DNA of 64,000 nt from Palsa-504 sp963835775 (GTDB taxonomy: Bacteria; Actinomycetota; Actinomycetes; Streptosporangiales; Streptosporangiaceae): positions 44,016-108,015 of the forward strand of contig CAWIHB010000021.1 of NCBI GenBank assembly GCA_963835775.1, in the 5' to 3' direction. Positions 48,416 through 57,077 of this stretch are shown here, piece after piece. Position 1 is the first letter of the stretch. Each line of letters opens with the position of its first letter. A program made the position numbers and the translations under genes. The notes beneath the pieces are model-generated. The model had not been told where the DNA came from. It was given only the letters and a program-made list of their open reading frames with translations, and made no database searches.

Positions 48416-49399
48416 TCACGCCTCCGGAGGCTCGAACTTGGACGTGCGCTGCAGGCCCGCGGCCCGGCCCTGGCCCGCGATGACCAGGGCCATCTTGCGG
48501 GAGGCCTCGTCGATCATCTCGTCGCCGAGCATGGCGGAACCCTTGGCCCCGCCGGCCGCCGACGTGCACCAGTCGTAGGCGTCCAGGATCAGCTCCGCGT
48601 GGTCGTAGTCCTCCTGCGACGGGGAGAAGATCTCGTTGGCCGCGGCGATCTGGTCCGGGTGCAGCACCCACTTGCCGTCGAAGCCGAGCGCGGCGGCTCG
48701 CCTGGCCACCGCGCGGTAGCCGTCGGTGTTGCGGATCTGCAGGTAGGGGCCGTCGATGGCCTGCAGGTCGTGGGCGCGGGCGGCGATCAGGATGCGCATC
48801 AGGATGTAGTGGTAGGCGTCGGCCGGGTAGCCGGGCGGCTGCTCGCCGACCACCAGCGACTTCATGTTGATCGAGGCCATGAAGTCGGCGGGGCCGAAGA
48901 TGATGGTCTCCAGCCGCGGCGAGGCGGCGGCGATGGCATCCACGTTCATCAGGCCGGCGGCGTTCTCGATCTGGGCTTCGATGCCGATCCGGCCGACCTC
49001 CAGGCCCACCGTCTTCTCGACCTGGGTCAGCAGCAGGTCCAGCGCCTTGACCTGCTCGGCGTCGGCCACCTTGGGCAGCATCAGGCAGTCCAGGTTGGCC
49101 CCGGCGCCCTCCACCACCGTGATCACGTCGCGGTAGGTCCAGTGCGTGGTCCAGTCGTTGACCCGGACCACGCGGATCTTGCCGCCCCAGTCGCCGGTGT
49201 TGAGCGCGTCCACGATCATGTGCCGGGCGCTCTCCTTGACCAGCGGGGCACAGGCGTCCTCCAGGTCCAGGAACACCTGGTCGGCGGGCAGGCCCTGGGC
49301 CTTCTCCAGGAACCGGGGGCTGCTGCCCGGCACGGCCAGGCAGGAACGGCGCGGCCGCAGGCGGCCGGCCGTGGTCATGAGCGTGGTGGCGGTAGTCAT
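48416..49399 (-). CDS. HpcH/HpaI-family CoA-ester lyase, probable malyl/beta-methylmalyl-CoA lyase
   Basis: A 327-residue TIM-barrel lyase of the CitE/Mcl type, predicted to split beta-methylmalyl-CoA to glyoxylate and propionyl-CoA. Motifs: RRSCLAVPGSSPRFLEKA at the start, VFLDLEDACAPLVK (metal Asp/Glu), IRVVRVNDW, IIFGPADFMASI, and GFDGKWVLHPDQI near the end, all characteristic. Start ATG 49399 (MTTATTLMTTAGRL) falls 11 bases after the ecm stop; further-upstream starts would overlap ecm. Third gene of the operon. Confidence 0.9.
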   Translation of the reverse strand: MTTATTLMTTAGRLRPRRSCLAVPGSSPRFLEKAQGLPADQVFLDLEDACAPLVKESARHMIVDALNTGDWGGKIRVVRVNDWTTHWTYRDVITVVEGAGANLDCLMLPKVADAEQVKALDLLLTQVEKTVGLEVGRIGIEAQIENAAGLMNVDAIAAASPRLETIIFGPADFMASINMKSLVVGEQPPGYPADAYHYILMRILIAARAHDLQAIDGPYLQIRNTDGYRAVARRAAALGFDGKWVLHPDQIAAANEIFSPSQEDYDHAELILDAYDWCTSAAGGAKGSAMLGDEMIDEASRKMALVIAGQGRAAGLQRTSKFEPPEA

Positions 49400-49410
49400 C
49401 TGTGGTCCTG

Positions 49411-51480
49411 TCACCCTTCGGTTGTCGTGGTGCTGGTCGCGGCGGCGTGGCTGGCCGGCCACGGCTGGAGCTTGCGGGCCAGCCGTATCTCATCGACGAT
49501 GCGGCCGATGATGGCGGTGATGCCGAAGTCCCTGGGCGTGAAGACGGCGGCTACGCCCTCGACGCGCAGGTCGCGCGCGTCAGCCGGCGGGATGATCCCG
49601 CCGACCACTACCGGGATGTCCCCCGCGCCGGCCTCGCGCAGGCGGCGGAGCACGTCGGGCACCAGCTCGGCGTGCCCGCCGGACAGCACCGACAGGCCCA
49701 CGCAGTGCACGTCCTCCGCGACCGCGGCCGCCGCGATCTGCGCCGGGGTGAGCCGGATGCCCTGGTAGATCACCTCGAACCCGGCGTCGCGGGCCCGGAC
49801 CGCGATCTGCTCGACACCGTTGGAGTGCCCGTCCAGGCCGGGCTTGCCCAGCAGCAGGCGCAGCCGGCCCGCCCCGATCTCGGCGGCCGTGGCGTGCGCC
49901 GCCGCGCGGACCGCGGCCAGCTCCGAGCCCGATCCGGCCGGCACCGGCGCGCCGCCGACCCCGGTGGGCGCCCGGTACTCGCCGAACACCTCCCGCAGCA
50001 CCAGGGCCCACTCCCCGGTGGTCACGCCCGCCCGGGCGCAGGCCAGGGTGGCGTCCATCAGGTTGACGTCCGGGCGGGCCGCCTCGGCCCTGAGCCGGCC
50101 GAGGGCGGCGGTCACCTTCGCATTGTCGCGCCGGGCGCGCCACTGCGCCAGGTCGGCCAGCACGGCCAGCTCGTAGGCCGGGTCCACGTGGTGGACGGCC
50201 GTGTCGGTGTCAATGGTCAGCGGGCTGGGCTCGGTGGTCTGGAAGCAGTTCACGCCCACCACCTTTTCCTGGCCCGATTCGATGCGCACGCGGCGGGCCG
50301 CGTGCGAGGCGACGAGCTGGGCCTTGACGTAGCCGGACTCCACCGCGGCCACCATCCCGCCCCGCTGCTCGACCCGGGCCATCTCCGCCTGGGCGCCGGC
50401 CACCAGCTCCGCGGTCTTGGCCTCGACCACCGGCGAGCCGTCGAACAGGTCGCCGTACTCCAGCAGGTCCGACTCGTACGCGAGCACCTGCTGGATGCGC
50501 AGGCTCCACTGCTGGTCCCAGGGCCGCGGCAGGCCCAGCGCCTCGTTCCAGGCCGGGAGCTGGACGGCGCGGGCCCGGGCCTGCTTGGACAAGGTGACGG
50601 CCAGCATCTCCAGGACGATCCGCTGGACGTTGTTCTCCGGCTGCGCCTCGGTCAGGCCCAGGGAGTTGACCTGCACCCCGTACCGGAACCGGCGGCGGGC
50701 CGGGTCGGCGATCTGGTATCGCTCGGCGGTGATCGTGTCCCAGAGCCGGGCGAAGGCCCGCAGCTTGCACATCTCCTCGACGAAGCGGACGCCCGCGTTG
50801 ACGAAGAAGGAGATCCGGCCGACGACCTCGCCCAGCCGTTCCGCGGGGACCTGCCCGCCGTCACGCACGGCGTCCAGGACGGTCGTCGCCGTGCACAGCG
50901 CGTACGCGATCTCCTGCACCGGGGTGGCCCCGGCCTCCTGGAGGTGGTAGCTGCACACGTTGATCGGGTTCCACTTGGGCAGGCAGGCCACCGTGTAGGC
51001 GATCACGTCGGTGGTCAGCCGCACCGAAGGCCCCGGCGGGAAGACGTAGGTGCCGCGGGACAGGTACTCCTTGATGATGTCGTTCTGCGTGGTGCCGGTG
51101 AGCTTGGCGACGTCGGCGCCCTGCTCCTCGGCGGCGACCTGGTACAGCGCCAGCAGCCACATGGCCGTGGCGTTGATCGTCATCGAGGTGTTGGTGCGGT
51201 CCAGCGGGATGCCGTCGAACAGGGCCCGCATGTCGCCCAGGTGCCCGACCGGGACGCCGACCCGGCCCACCTCGCCGCGGGCCAGCACGTGGTCGGCGTC
51301 GTACCCCAGCTGGGTGGGCAGGTCGAACGCCACCGACAGGCCGGTCTGGCCCTTGGCCAGGTTCAGGCGGTACAGCGCGTTGGATTCCTTCGCCGAGGAG
51401 TGCCCGGCGTAGGTCCGCATCAGCCATGGATGGTCCCGGGCAGGCCGGGGCGGCTGCTCCGGGCCGTTCGGTTCGGTCAT
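49411..51480 (-). CDS. ecm: Ethylmalonyl-CoA mutase (B12-dependent)
   Basis: A 689-residue adenosylcobalamin enzyme converting (2R)-ethylmalonyl-CoA to (2S)-methylsuccinyl-CoA. N-terminal TIM-barrel mutase domain: TYAGHSSAKESNALYRLNLA, LSVAFDLPTQLGYD, NTSMTINATAMWLLALY. C-terminal B12-binding domain: LLLGKPGLDGHSNGVEQIAV with the DxHxxG cobalt ligand motif, then GLSVLSGGH and VVVGGIIPPAD. It differs from methylmalonyl-CoA mutase in being one chain with this MeaA-like sequence and in its operon. Start ATG 51480 (MTEPNGPEQPPR). Located 31 bases after ccr. Needs an epimerase, which is not in this window. Confidence 0.93.
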   Translation of the reverse strand: MTEPNGPEQPPRPARDHPWLMRTYAGHSSAKESNALYRLNLAKGQTGLSVAFDLPTQLGYDADHVLARGEVGRVGVPVGHLGDMRALFDGIPLDRTNTSMTINATAMWLLALYQVAAEEQGADVAKLTGTTQNDIIKEYLSRGTYVFPPGPSVRLTTDVIAYTVACLPKWNPINVCSYHLQEAGATPVQEIAYALCTATTVLDAVRDGGQVPAERLGEVVGRISFFVNAGVRFVEEMCKLRAFARLWDTITAERYQIADPARRRFRYGVQVNSLGLTEAQPENNVQRIVLEMLAVTLSKQARARAVQLPAWNEALGLPRPWDQQWSLRIQQVLAYESDLLEYGDLFDGSPVVEAKTAELVAGAQAEMARVEQRGGMVAAVESGYVKAQLVASHAARRVRIESGQEKVVGVNCFQTTEPSPLTIDTDTAVHHVDPAYELAVLADLAQWRARRDNAKVTAALGRLRAEAARPDVNLMDATLACARAGVTTGEWALVLREVFGEYRAPTGVGGAPVPAGSGSELAAVRAAAHATAAEIGAGRLRLLLGKPGLDGHSNGVEQIAVRARDAGFEVIYQGIRLTPAQIAAAAVAEDVHCVGLSVLSGGHAELVPDVLRRLREAGAGDIPVVVGGIIPPADARDLRVEGVAAVFTPRDFGITAIIGRIVDEIRLARKLQPWPASHAAATSTTTTEG

Positions 51481-51511
51481 GCTCTGTCTCCCGCTCACCC
51501 GTGCCCAATCC

Positions 51512-52849
51512 TCACAGGTCCCGGAACCTGTTGATCTCCGTCAGGTGCTTCTCCCGCAGCTCGTGATCACGCACGCCGAGACCCTCCCGGGGGGCCAGGC
51601 ACAAGATCCCGACCTTCCCATGATGCAGGTTACGGTGGACGTCCAGGGCAGCCTGGCCGGCATCCTCCATCGGGTAGACCACCGACATGGTCGGGTGGAT
51701 CATGCCCTTGGCCACCAGGCGGTTGGCCTGCCACGCCTCGCGGTAGTTGGCGAAGTGCGAGCCGATGATGCGCTTGAGGGTCATCCACAGGTAGCGGTTG
51801 TCGTACTCGTGCATGAACCCCGAGGTCGAGGCGCAGGTCACGATGGTGCCGCCGCGGCGTGCCACGTACACCGACGCGCCGAACGTCTCCCGGCCGGGGT
51901 GCTCGAAGACGATATCGACGTCCTCGCCGCCGGTCAGCTCGCGGATCCTGGCGCCGAACCGCTTCCACTCCTTGGGATCCTGGGTGCGCTCGTCCTTCCA
52001 GAACCTGTAGCCCTCGGCGTCGCGGTTGATGATCAGCTCGGCGCCCATGGCCCGGCACAGCTCGGCCTTGCGCTCGCTGGACACGACGCAGATCGGGATC
52101 GCCCCGCCCGCGAGCGCGTACTGGGTGGCGTAGGCGCCCAGGCCGCCGCTGGCTCCCCAGATCAGGATGTTGTGGCCCTGCTTCATCGACGCGCCGTTGT
52201 CCGAGACCAGCTGCCGGAAGGCGGTCGAGTTAACCAGGCCCGGTGTCGCGGCCTCCTCCCAGGTCAGGTGCTTGGGCTTGGGCATCAGCTGGTTGGTCTT
52301 GACCAGGGCCAGCTCGGCCAGGCCGCCGAAGTTGGTCTCGTAGCCCCAGATGCGCTGCTCCGGGTCGAGCATGGTGTCGTTGTGGCCGTCGGAGCTTTCC
52401 AGCTCGACGGACAGGCAGTGGGCGACGACCTCCTCGCCCGGCTTCCAGGTGTTCACCCCGGGGCCGGTGCGCAGCACCACGCCCGCCAGGTCCGAGCCGA
52501 CCACGTGATACGGCAGGTCGTGCCGCGCGGTGAGCTCCGACAGCTTCCCGTAGCGGCGCAGGAAGGCGAAGGTGGAGACCGGTGAGAAGATCGAGCTCCA
52601 GACCGTGTTGTAGTTGACCGCGCTGGCCATGACGGCGATGAGCGCCTCGCCCCAGGCGAGCTCGGGGACGGGCACGTCTTCCAGGTGCAGGGACTTGCGG
52701 GGATCGCGGTCGCGGGTGTGGACACCGTCGAACATGTGCTCCTCGTCCCGGTGCAGGGTGACCGCCCGGTACCGCTCTGGCAGCGGCAGGGTGGCGAAGT
52801 CACCAGGCTGGCTGCCGGGGTCGAGGATGGCGTCAAGAATTTCCTTCAC
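51512..52849 (-). CDS. ccrA: Crotonyl-CoA carboxylase/reductase
   Basis: Reductive carboxylation of crotonyl-CoA with CO2 and NADPH to (2S)-ethylmalonyl-CoA, the key step of the pathway; also a source of ethylmalonyl-CoA for polyketides. The 445 residues closely follow the Streptomyces enzyme: VKEILDAIL, RDPRKSLHLEDVPVPEL, SDLAGVVLRTGPGVNTWKPG, VELESSDGHNDTMLDPEQRI, NILIWGASGGLGAYATQYAL (NADPH), FEHPGRETFGASVYVARRGG, and YLWMTLKRIIGSHFANYREA. The start is GTG 52849, because GGGAGGAGG lies ten bases upstream and VKEILDAI is the conserved N-terminus; the GTG at 52894 is an extension. First gene of the operon. Confidence 0.96.
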   Translation of the reverse strand: MKEILDAILDPGSQPGDFATLPLPERYRAVTLHRDEEHMFDGVHTRDRDPRKSLHLEDVPVPELAWGEALIAVMASAVNYNTVWSSIFSPVSTFAFLRRYGKLSELTARHDLPYHVVGSDLAGVVLRTGPGVNTWKPGEEVVAHCLSVELESSDGHNDTMLDPEQRIWGYETNFGGLAELALVKTNQLMPKPKHLTWEEAATPGLVNSTAFRQLVSDNGASMKQGHNILIWGASGGLGAYATQYALAGGAIPICVVSSERKAELCRAMGAELIINRDAEGYRFWKDERTQDPKEWKRFGARIRELTGGEDVDIVFEHPGRETFGASVYVARRGGTIVTCASTSGFMHEYDNRYLWMTLKRIIGSHFANYREAWQANRLVAKGMIHPTMSVVYPMEDAGQAALDVHRNLHHGKVGILCLAPREGLGVRDHELREKHLTEINRFRDL

Positions 52850-52904
52850 GGCTGCCTGCCTCCTCCCGGACGGCATCTGCTGCGACACCGCCACGGTCTG
52901 GGAT

Positions 52905-52924
52905 AACCCGCATTTTCGCGGGTT
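52905..52924 (-). promoter_or_regulatory. Inverted repeat AACCCGC-N6-GCGGGTT upstream of ccr
   Basis: A seven-base inverted repeat 56-75 bases upstream of the ccr start; possible operator or leader hairpin. No function shown. Confidence 0.4.
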
Positions 52925-52983
52925 TTCACCCAGCCTCTGGCCGCCGCGGGCGGGCCGATAGCGCTAAAGGGCACTCCCCCTCC

Positions 52984-52998
52984 GGGACCAAAGGCCCT
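52984..52998. promoter_or_regulatory. DevR/OsdR-like box GGGACCAAAGGCCCT
   Basis: The 15-mer resembles the GGGACN-N-N-NGNCCC dormancy-regulator (DevR/DosR/OsdR) operator. It is 135 bases upstream of ccr and downstream of the GNAT-synthetase stop. Its CCCTTT edge also pairs with AAAGGG at 52966-52971, so a hairpin is an alternative reading. Confidence 0.4.
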
Positions 52999-53115
52999 TT
53001 CGCCGGTGGCTCCGCAGGCTAGCGTGGTACGTGAGTGGGTCAGGGATCGCTTGTGGAGGGTGATCGCGCACGGCATGCACGTGGCGGGGCTGATCTCCGC
53101 GGTGCTGGGCAGTGC

Positions 53116-55677
53116 TCAGAGCAGCCGGCGCAGGAAGGGATCCTTGGGCTGTGCCGGGCTGATCTGCACCCGCACGGCCACGCACCAGACGCCGTGCTGC
53201 GTTGCGATGACGGGATTGAGGTCCAGCTCGCTGACCTCCGGGAGATCATCGGCGAGCCTGGAGACCCGCAGCAGCACGTCAGCGAGCGCGGCGGTGGCCA
53301 CCGACGGCGTGCCCCGGCCGCCGGCCGACAGCGGCGCGGCGTGTACCGCGTCGACCATCTCCTTGGCGTCGGCGTCGGTCAGCGGGGTCAGCCGGGTCAC
53401 GTGATCGCCGTGCACTTCGGTGGCCGCGCCGCCGGACCCGAACACTACCAGCGGCCCGAATACGGGCTCCTGCGTCACGCCGATCATCAGCTCGAGGCCG
53501 CCGAGCTGCGCGGCGGCAGCGGTGGCTTCCTGCTCGTCGGCCGCCGTCATGGTGGCCGCCAGCGGGATGCCGTAGCAGGACACCAGCTCGGCGGCGCTGG
53601 CTTCGGGTAGCCAGCCGCCGTCCGGCGAACCGGCCAGGAAACTGGTGACCAGGGTGTGCGCGCCGGCCGCCCGCAGCCCTTCCAGGTCGGGGACCGTGCC
53701 GCGCTGCCGCCCGCGCCAGGCCTGGTAGCGGGCTGCGTGGCCGAGCGCGCGGGCGGCATTACCGGGGTCGGCGTAGCAGGGCACTCCGGTGATGGCCGCC
53801 GCCGCCTCGTCGATGACGGCCGCCGCCGGGCCGGTGTCCGCGTGCGAGCCGCGCGGCTGTGCGACGGGCCGGCGCTTGAGCCGCCGCACGGATTCGGCCC
53901 GGTCGAGCAGGGCGACAGCGAGCGGCTTGCTGACGACCGCCTCGGCCACCGCGGCGCTCAGGTCGGAGAAAGCCGTGGGCACCGCGACCGCCAGCACCGC
54001 GTCGACGCCGTCGTCCGCGGCCACCTCCTCCAGGCAGGCACGGAAGGTCTCAGTGGTCACCACCGGGCTGGTGTCCACCGGCCCGCCGACTACCGCAAGG
54101 GACGGCAGCAGCCGGCGCAGCGCGCGCTGGGTGGCCGCGCCGAGCTGCACGACCTGCAGGCCGTGGTCGGCGCAGGCGTCGGCGGCCAGCGCGGCCGCGC
54201 CGCCCGCGTTGGCGACGATCGCCACCCGGTTACCCGCCGGCAGCGGCTGGCAGGCCAGCAGCGCAGCGGTCTCGACAAGCTCACCCAGACTCCTCGTGGC
54301 GATGACACCCGCCTGGTCGAACATGGCTTCCTGGCTGGCCAGAGGCGTCGCGGCCGCCGCGGTATGCGAGGCGGCACGGTGACCCGCCGGGGACCGGGCG
54401 CCGATGACGGTCAGGAGGGGCATCCGCTGCGCGACCCGGCGGGCCGTGCCGGCGAACTTGCGCGGGTTGCCGAACGACTCCACGTACAGGACCGCTAGCT
54501 GGGTCACCTCATCCTGCGCCCACCAGGTCAGCAGGTCGGTCGGGGACACGTCGTACTTGTCGCCGGCCGACGCGAAGGAGGACACACCGATACCTAGCCT
54601 GGACATCTGCTCCAGCAGAGCCATCCCCACCCCGCCGGACTGCACCATCAGGCCGGCCACCCCGCGGACCGGGTGGTCAGCGGCGAAGGTCGCGTCCAGG
54701 CCGATCCAGGGCACGATCACGCCGAAACAGTTAGGCCCGACCAGCCGCATGCCATACCGGCGGCAGATGGCCAGCAGTTCCGCGCCCGCGGCGCCCCGGC
54801 TAGAACTGATGACGATCAGGGCCCGGACCCCGTTGCGGCCGCATTGCCCCGCCACCTCGGGAACCGCGGACGGCGGCACCGCGATCACCGCCAGGTCAAC
54901 CTGCCCGGGCAGGTCATCGACGGATGCCACGCAGGGCACTCCCTCCATGGCCTGGGCATGCGGATTGACCGCATAGACCGGCCCGGTGAAGCCGCCAGTC
55001 ATGATGTTGCGCAGGATGGCCCGGCCCACCGTGCCGCGGCGCTGGCTGGTGCCCACCACGGCGACCGATCGCGGCTGCAGCAGCGGGCGCAGGCTCGCCA
55101 CATCCGCCCGGCTTTCCCTGCTCGCGACGGTCTCCAGGTAGTTGCCCAGCCGGTAATTGTCGTCGCCGCCGGGCAGGGGGAAGGTCAGCTCGACCGTGCT
55201 CTGGGCTATCCGCCGCTTGGCGGGCAGGCCGGCGTCCGCGAACACCCGCAGCATCGCCGAGTTCTCCGCCAGCGTCTCAGCGATGAACGCCTCCAGGCCG
55301 CGCTGCCGCGCCTGCCAGACCAGATGCTCAAGCAGCACGCTGGCAATACCCCGGCCGTGCATGTCATCGGCGACGGCAAACGCGACCTCCGCCACGCCGG
55401 GCTTCCCGCCCGGCTCATAGGCGCCGACGCCGACCAGCCGGCCGTCCTGCCAGGCCAGCAGCGCCGCATGATCGGAATCCGGCGCGCGGCAGACCCGCCT
55501 GGCTTCCTGCTCGGCCGCCGCCGGGCTCATGCTGAAAAACCGCAGGTACATATTGTCCGCTGACATGGCAGCATGCATCGCGCGTACCGCCTCAAAATCC
55601 TGCGGCCGGGCCGGCCTGACCTCCACCGTGCCGCCGTCGGTCAGCAGCGCATACGTGGCCGCCACTGGCGTGCTCAC
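53116..55677 (-). CDS. GNAT acetyltransferase fused to acyl-CoA synthetase (ADP-forming type), Pat-like
   Basis: An 853-residue protein lysine acetyltransferase-type fusion. GNAT domain at ~1-165 (VEVRPARPQDFEAVRAMHAA, DDMHGRGIASVLLEHLVWQA), CoA-binding Rossmann domain ~185-305 (VAVVGTSQRRGTVGRAILRN), flavodoxin-like ligase domains ~320-600 (LMVQSGGVGMALLEQMSRLG), and an ATP-grasp remnant to the end (LMIGVTQEPVFGPLVVFGSG). Between AAAAQLGG and LELMIGV about 60 residues normally carrying the ATP-binding LKA and HKxDxGAV motifs are missing, near position 53,498. The synthetase part is therefore probably inactive or only regulatory. GTG start at 55677. Such enzymes acetylate acyl-CoA synthetases. 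Confidence 0.86.
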   Translation of the reverse strand: MSTPVAATYALLTDGGTVEVRPARPQDFEAVRAMHAAMSADNMYLRFFSMSPAAAEQEARRVCRAPDSDHAALLAWQDGRLVGVGAYEPGGKPGVAEVAFAVADDMHGRGIASVLLEHLVWQARQRGLEAFIAETLAENSAMLRVFADAGLPAKRRIAQSTVELTFPLPGGDDNYRLGNYLETVASRESRADVASLRPLLQPRSVAVVGTSQRRGTVGRAILRNIMTGGFTGPVYAVNPHAQAMEGVPCVASVDDLPGQVDLAVIAVPPSAVPEVAGQCGRNGVRALIVISSSRGAAGAELLAICRRYGMRLVGPNCFGVIVPWIGLDATFAADHPVRGVAGLMVQSGGVGMALLEQMSRLGIGVSSFASAGDKYDVSPTDLLTWWAQDEVTQLAVLYVESFGNPRKFAGTARRVAQRMPLLTVIGARSPAGHRAASHTAAAATPLASQEAMFDQAGVIATRSLGELVETAALLACQPLPAGNRVAIVANAGGAAALAADACADHGLQVVQLGAATQRALRRLLPSLAVVGGPVDTSPVVTTETFRACLEEVAADDGVDAVLAVAVPTAFSDLSAAVAEAVVSKPLAVALLDRAESVRRLKRRPVAQPRGSHADTGPAAAVIDEAAAAITGVPCYADPGNAARALGHAARYQAWRGRQRGTVPDLEGLRAAGAHTLVTSFLAGSPDGGWLPEASAAELVSCYGIPLAATMTAADEQEATAAAAQLGGLELMIGVTQEPVFGPLVVFGSGGAATEVHGDHVTRLTPLTDADAKEMVDAVHAAPLSAGGRGTPSVATAALADVLLRVSRLADDLPEVSELDLNPVIATQHGVWCVAVRVQISPAQPKDPFLRRLL

Positions 55678-55931
55678 CCGCCAGCACCTTCGCCCGGCGG
55701 TACGACAACGACCAGGCACCGCGCATACCGGCTGGCGGCATCCGTGCCGATATCGAGTTGCCCGCCCATAAGCTCTCCCGCAGTCACCGAGGCAAGCGGC
55801 AGGCAAGCGCATGGTCCGGGCGGGCAGGCCGCACCACCCAGTCAACGGCATCAACGAGTCCGGCACAAGACCACGGACTCCCAGGCCGCGGGATCCAGGG
55901 TGCCGCCGAAACGGCGCCCCTCGGATCCACG

Positions 55932-57077
55932 TCAGGCGTCGCGGGTCATCATCCGCCAGGCGCCGATGCCGGACCAGCCGACGATCCAGCCGACGATCAC
56001 CGCGATCATGGCCCAGGTCGGCATGGGCGGGAAGCCGATGGCGCCGCGCCCGCCGAACAGAATGTGGCCGGGGCCCGGGCCGCCGCCACCGCCGGCCGCG
56101 CTGGCCGCGGCCAGCGCGGCCGGGCGCAGCTGGTCCATCGCGACGCCGATGAGGAGCCGCTGGCCGTCGATGAAGTAGGGGATCTGCGTGCGGGCCAGCA
56201 GCGGGGTCACGATGATTTCCAGCGCGATCAGCACGATGGTGGTGGTCGTGCGCTGCCCGGTGAGCGAGCCGAAACCCAGGCCGACCAGGAACGCGATCCC
56301 GACGTCGAGCTCGAGCCACAGCCCGATCTTGGCCATCTCGTTGTCCGCCGGAGTCGAGCTGCTGACCTCGTCGGCCGTGTAGTTGCTGTACAGGGACGCG
56401 ATGTTCGCCTCGATCGCCGAGCGGACCTGCGCCGGGGTCGGGTTGATCCCGGGGCCGGCGGCCGGTATGGGGAGGAATCCGTTGGCGTCCTGCTGGGGGT
56501 GCTGCAGCAGCCAGGTCTGCAGCCCGGCCTGGCTGAGATTATCCGGGACGGTCACGCCGTAAAGGCTGACCGATGTGGGGTTCGGGGGGCTTTCGTAGCT
56601 TGTGACCAGGCAGTTCATAATGAAGGCGAGGGCCACGAGCGGGACCAGGACGGCCAGGCCGGCCGGGATGCGGGCCAGGTAGAGGGCCAGCCGGGACCGG
56701 CCGGTGATGACCAGGTGGCGGAACATGCCGTCGGACAGGTCGGTGGTCCCGGCCGCCGCGCCGAGCGCCGCGGCGGCGATGAACCCGAACTCGTCGACCA
56801 GGTTGACCGACTGGGAGAAATAGGAGGGGGCGCCGGCCAGGCCGTAGCCGTGCGGGTCGACCGCGTGGAACAGCAGCCGCAGGCCGTAGAACAGGACCGT
56901 GGGCACGATGATCAGCACCACCAGGGTGATCATGAGGCCGCGGCGCCTGCGGATCTCCAGGTTCTTGGTGGTGATGAGGTCCCAGGTGGGCAGCCAGGCG
57001 CCGATCGATGGCATGCTGGCCCGGCCGGGCCCGGGCGCGGAGGCGGCCTCGGACAGCGAGGGCTCGGTGGTGGTCAC
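55932..57077 (-). CDS. ABC-2 type transporter permease
   Basis: A 381-residue polytopic membrane protein with about six helices: MITLVVLIIVPTVLFYGLRL, FGFIAAAALGAAAG, LAVLVPLVALAFIMNCLV, LELDVGIAFLVGLGFGSLTG, TTTIVLIALEIIVTPLLA and MIAVIVGWIVGWSGIGAW, with a large extracytoplasmic loop (~190-265). Consistent with ABC-2 exporter subunits. Its start overlaps the stop of the ATPase gene by four bases, so the two subunits are translationally coupled. Substrate unknown; NarL-type two-component genes lie upstream. Confidence 0.83.
   Translation of the reverse strand: MTTTEPSLSEAASAPGPGRASMPSIGAWLPTWDLITTKNLEIRRRRGLMITLVVLIIVPTVLFYGLRLLFHAVDPHGYGLAGAPSYFSQSVNLVDEFGFIAAAALGAAAGTTDLSDGMFRHLVITGRSRLALYLARIPAGLAVLVPLVALAFIMNCLVTSYESPPNPTSVSLYGVTVPDNLSQAGLQTWLLQHPQQDANGFLPIPAAGPGINPTPAQVRSAIEANIASLYSNYTADEVSSSTPADNEMAKIGLWLELDVGIAFLVGLGFGSLTGQRTTTTIVLIALEIIVTPLLARTQIPYFIDGQRLLIGVAMDQLRPAALAAASAAGGGGGPGPGHILFGGRGAIGFPPMPTWAMIAVIVGWIVGWSGIGAWRMMTRDA

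Noticed and set aside
53116..56319. Longer N-terminal extension of the GNAT-synthetase
   Set aside because: The ~210 residues before GTG 55677 have no family features and overlap the ABC permease gene.
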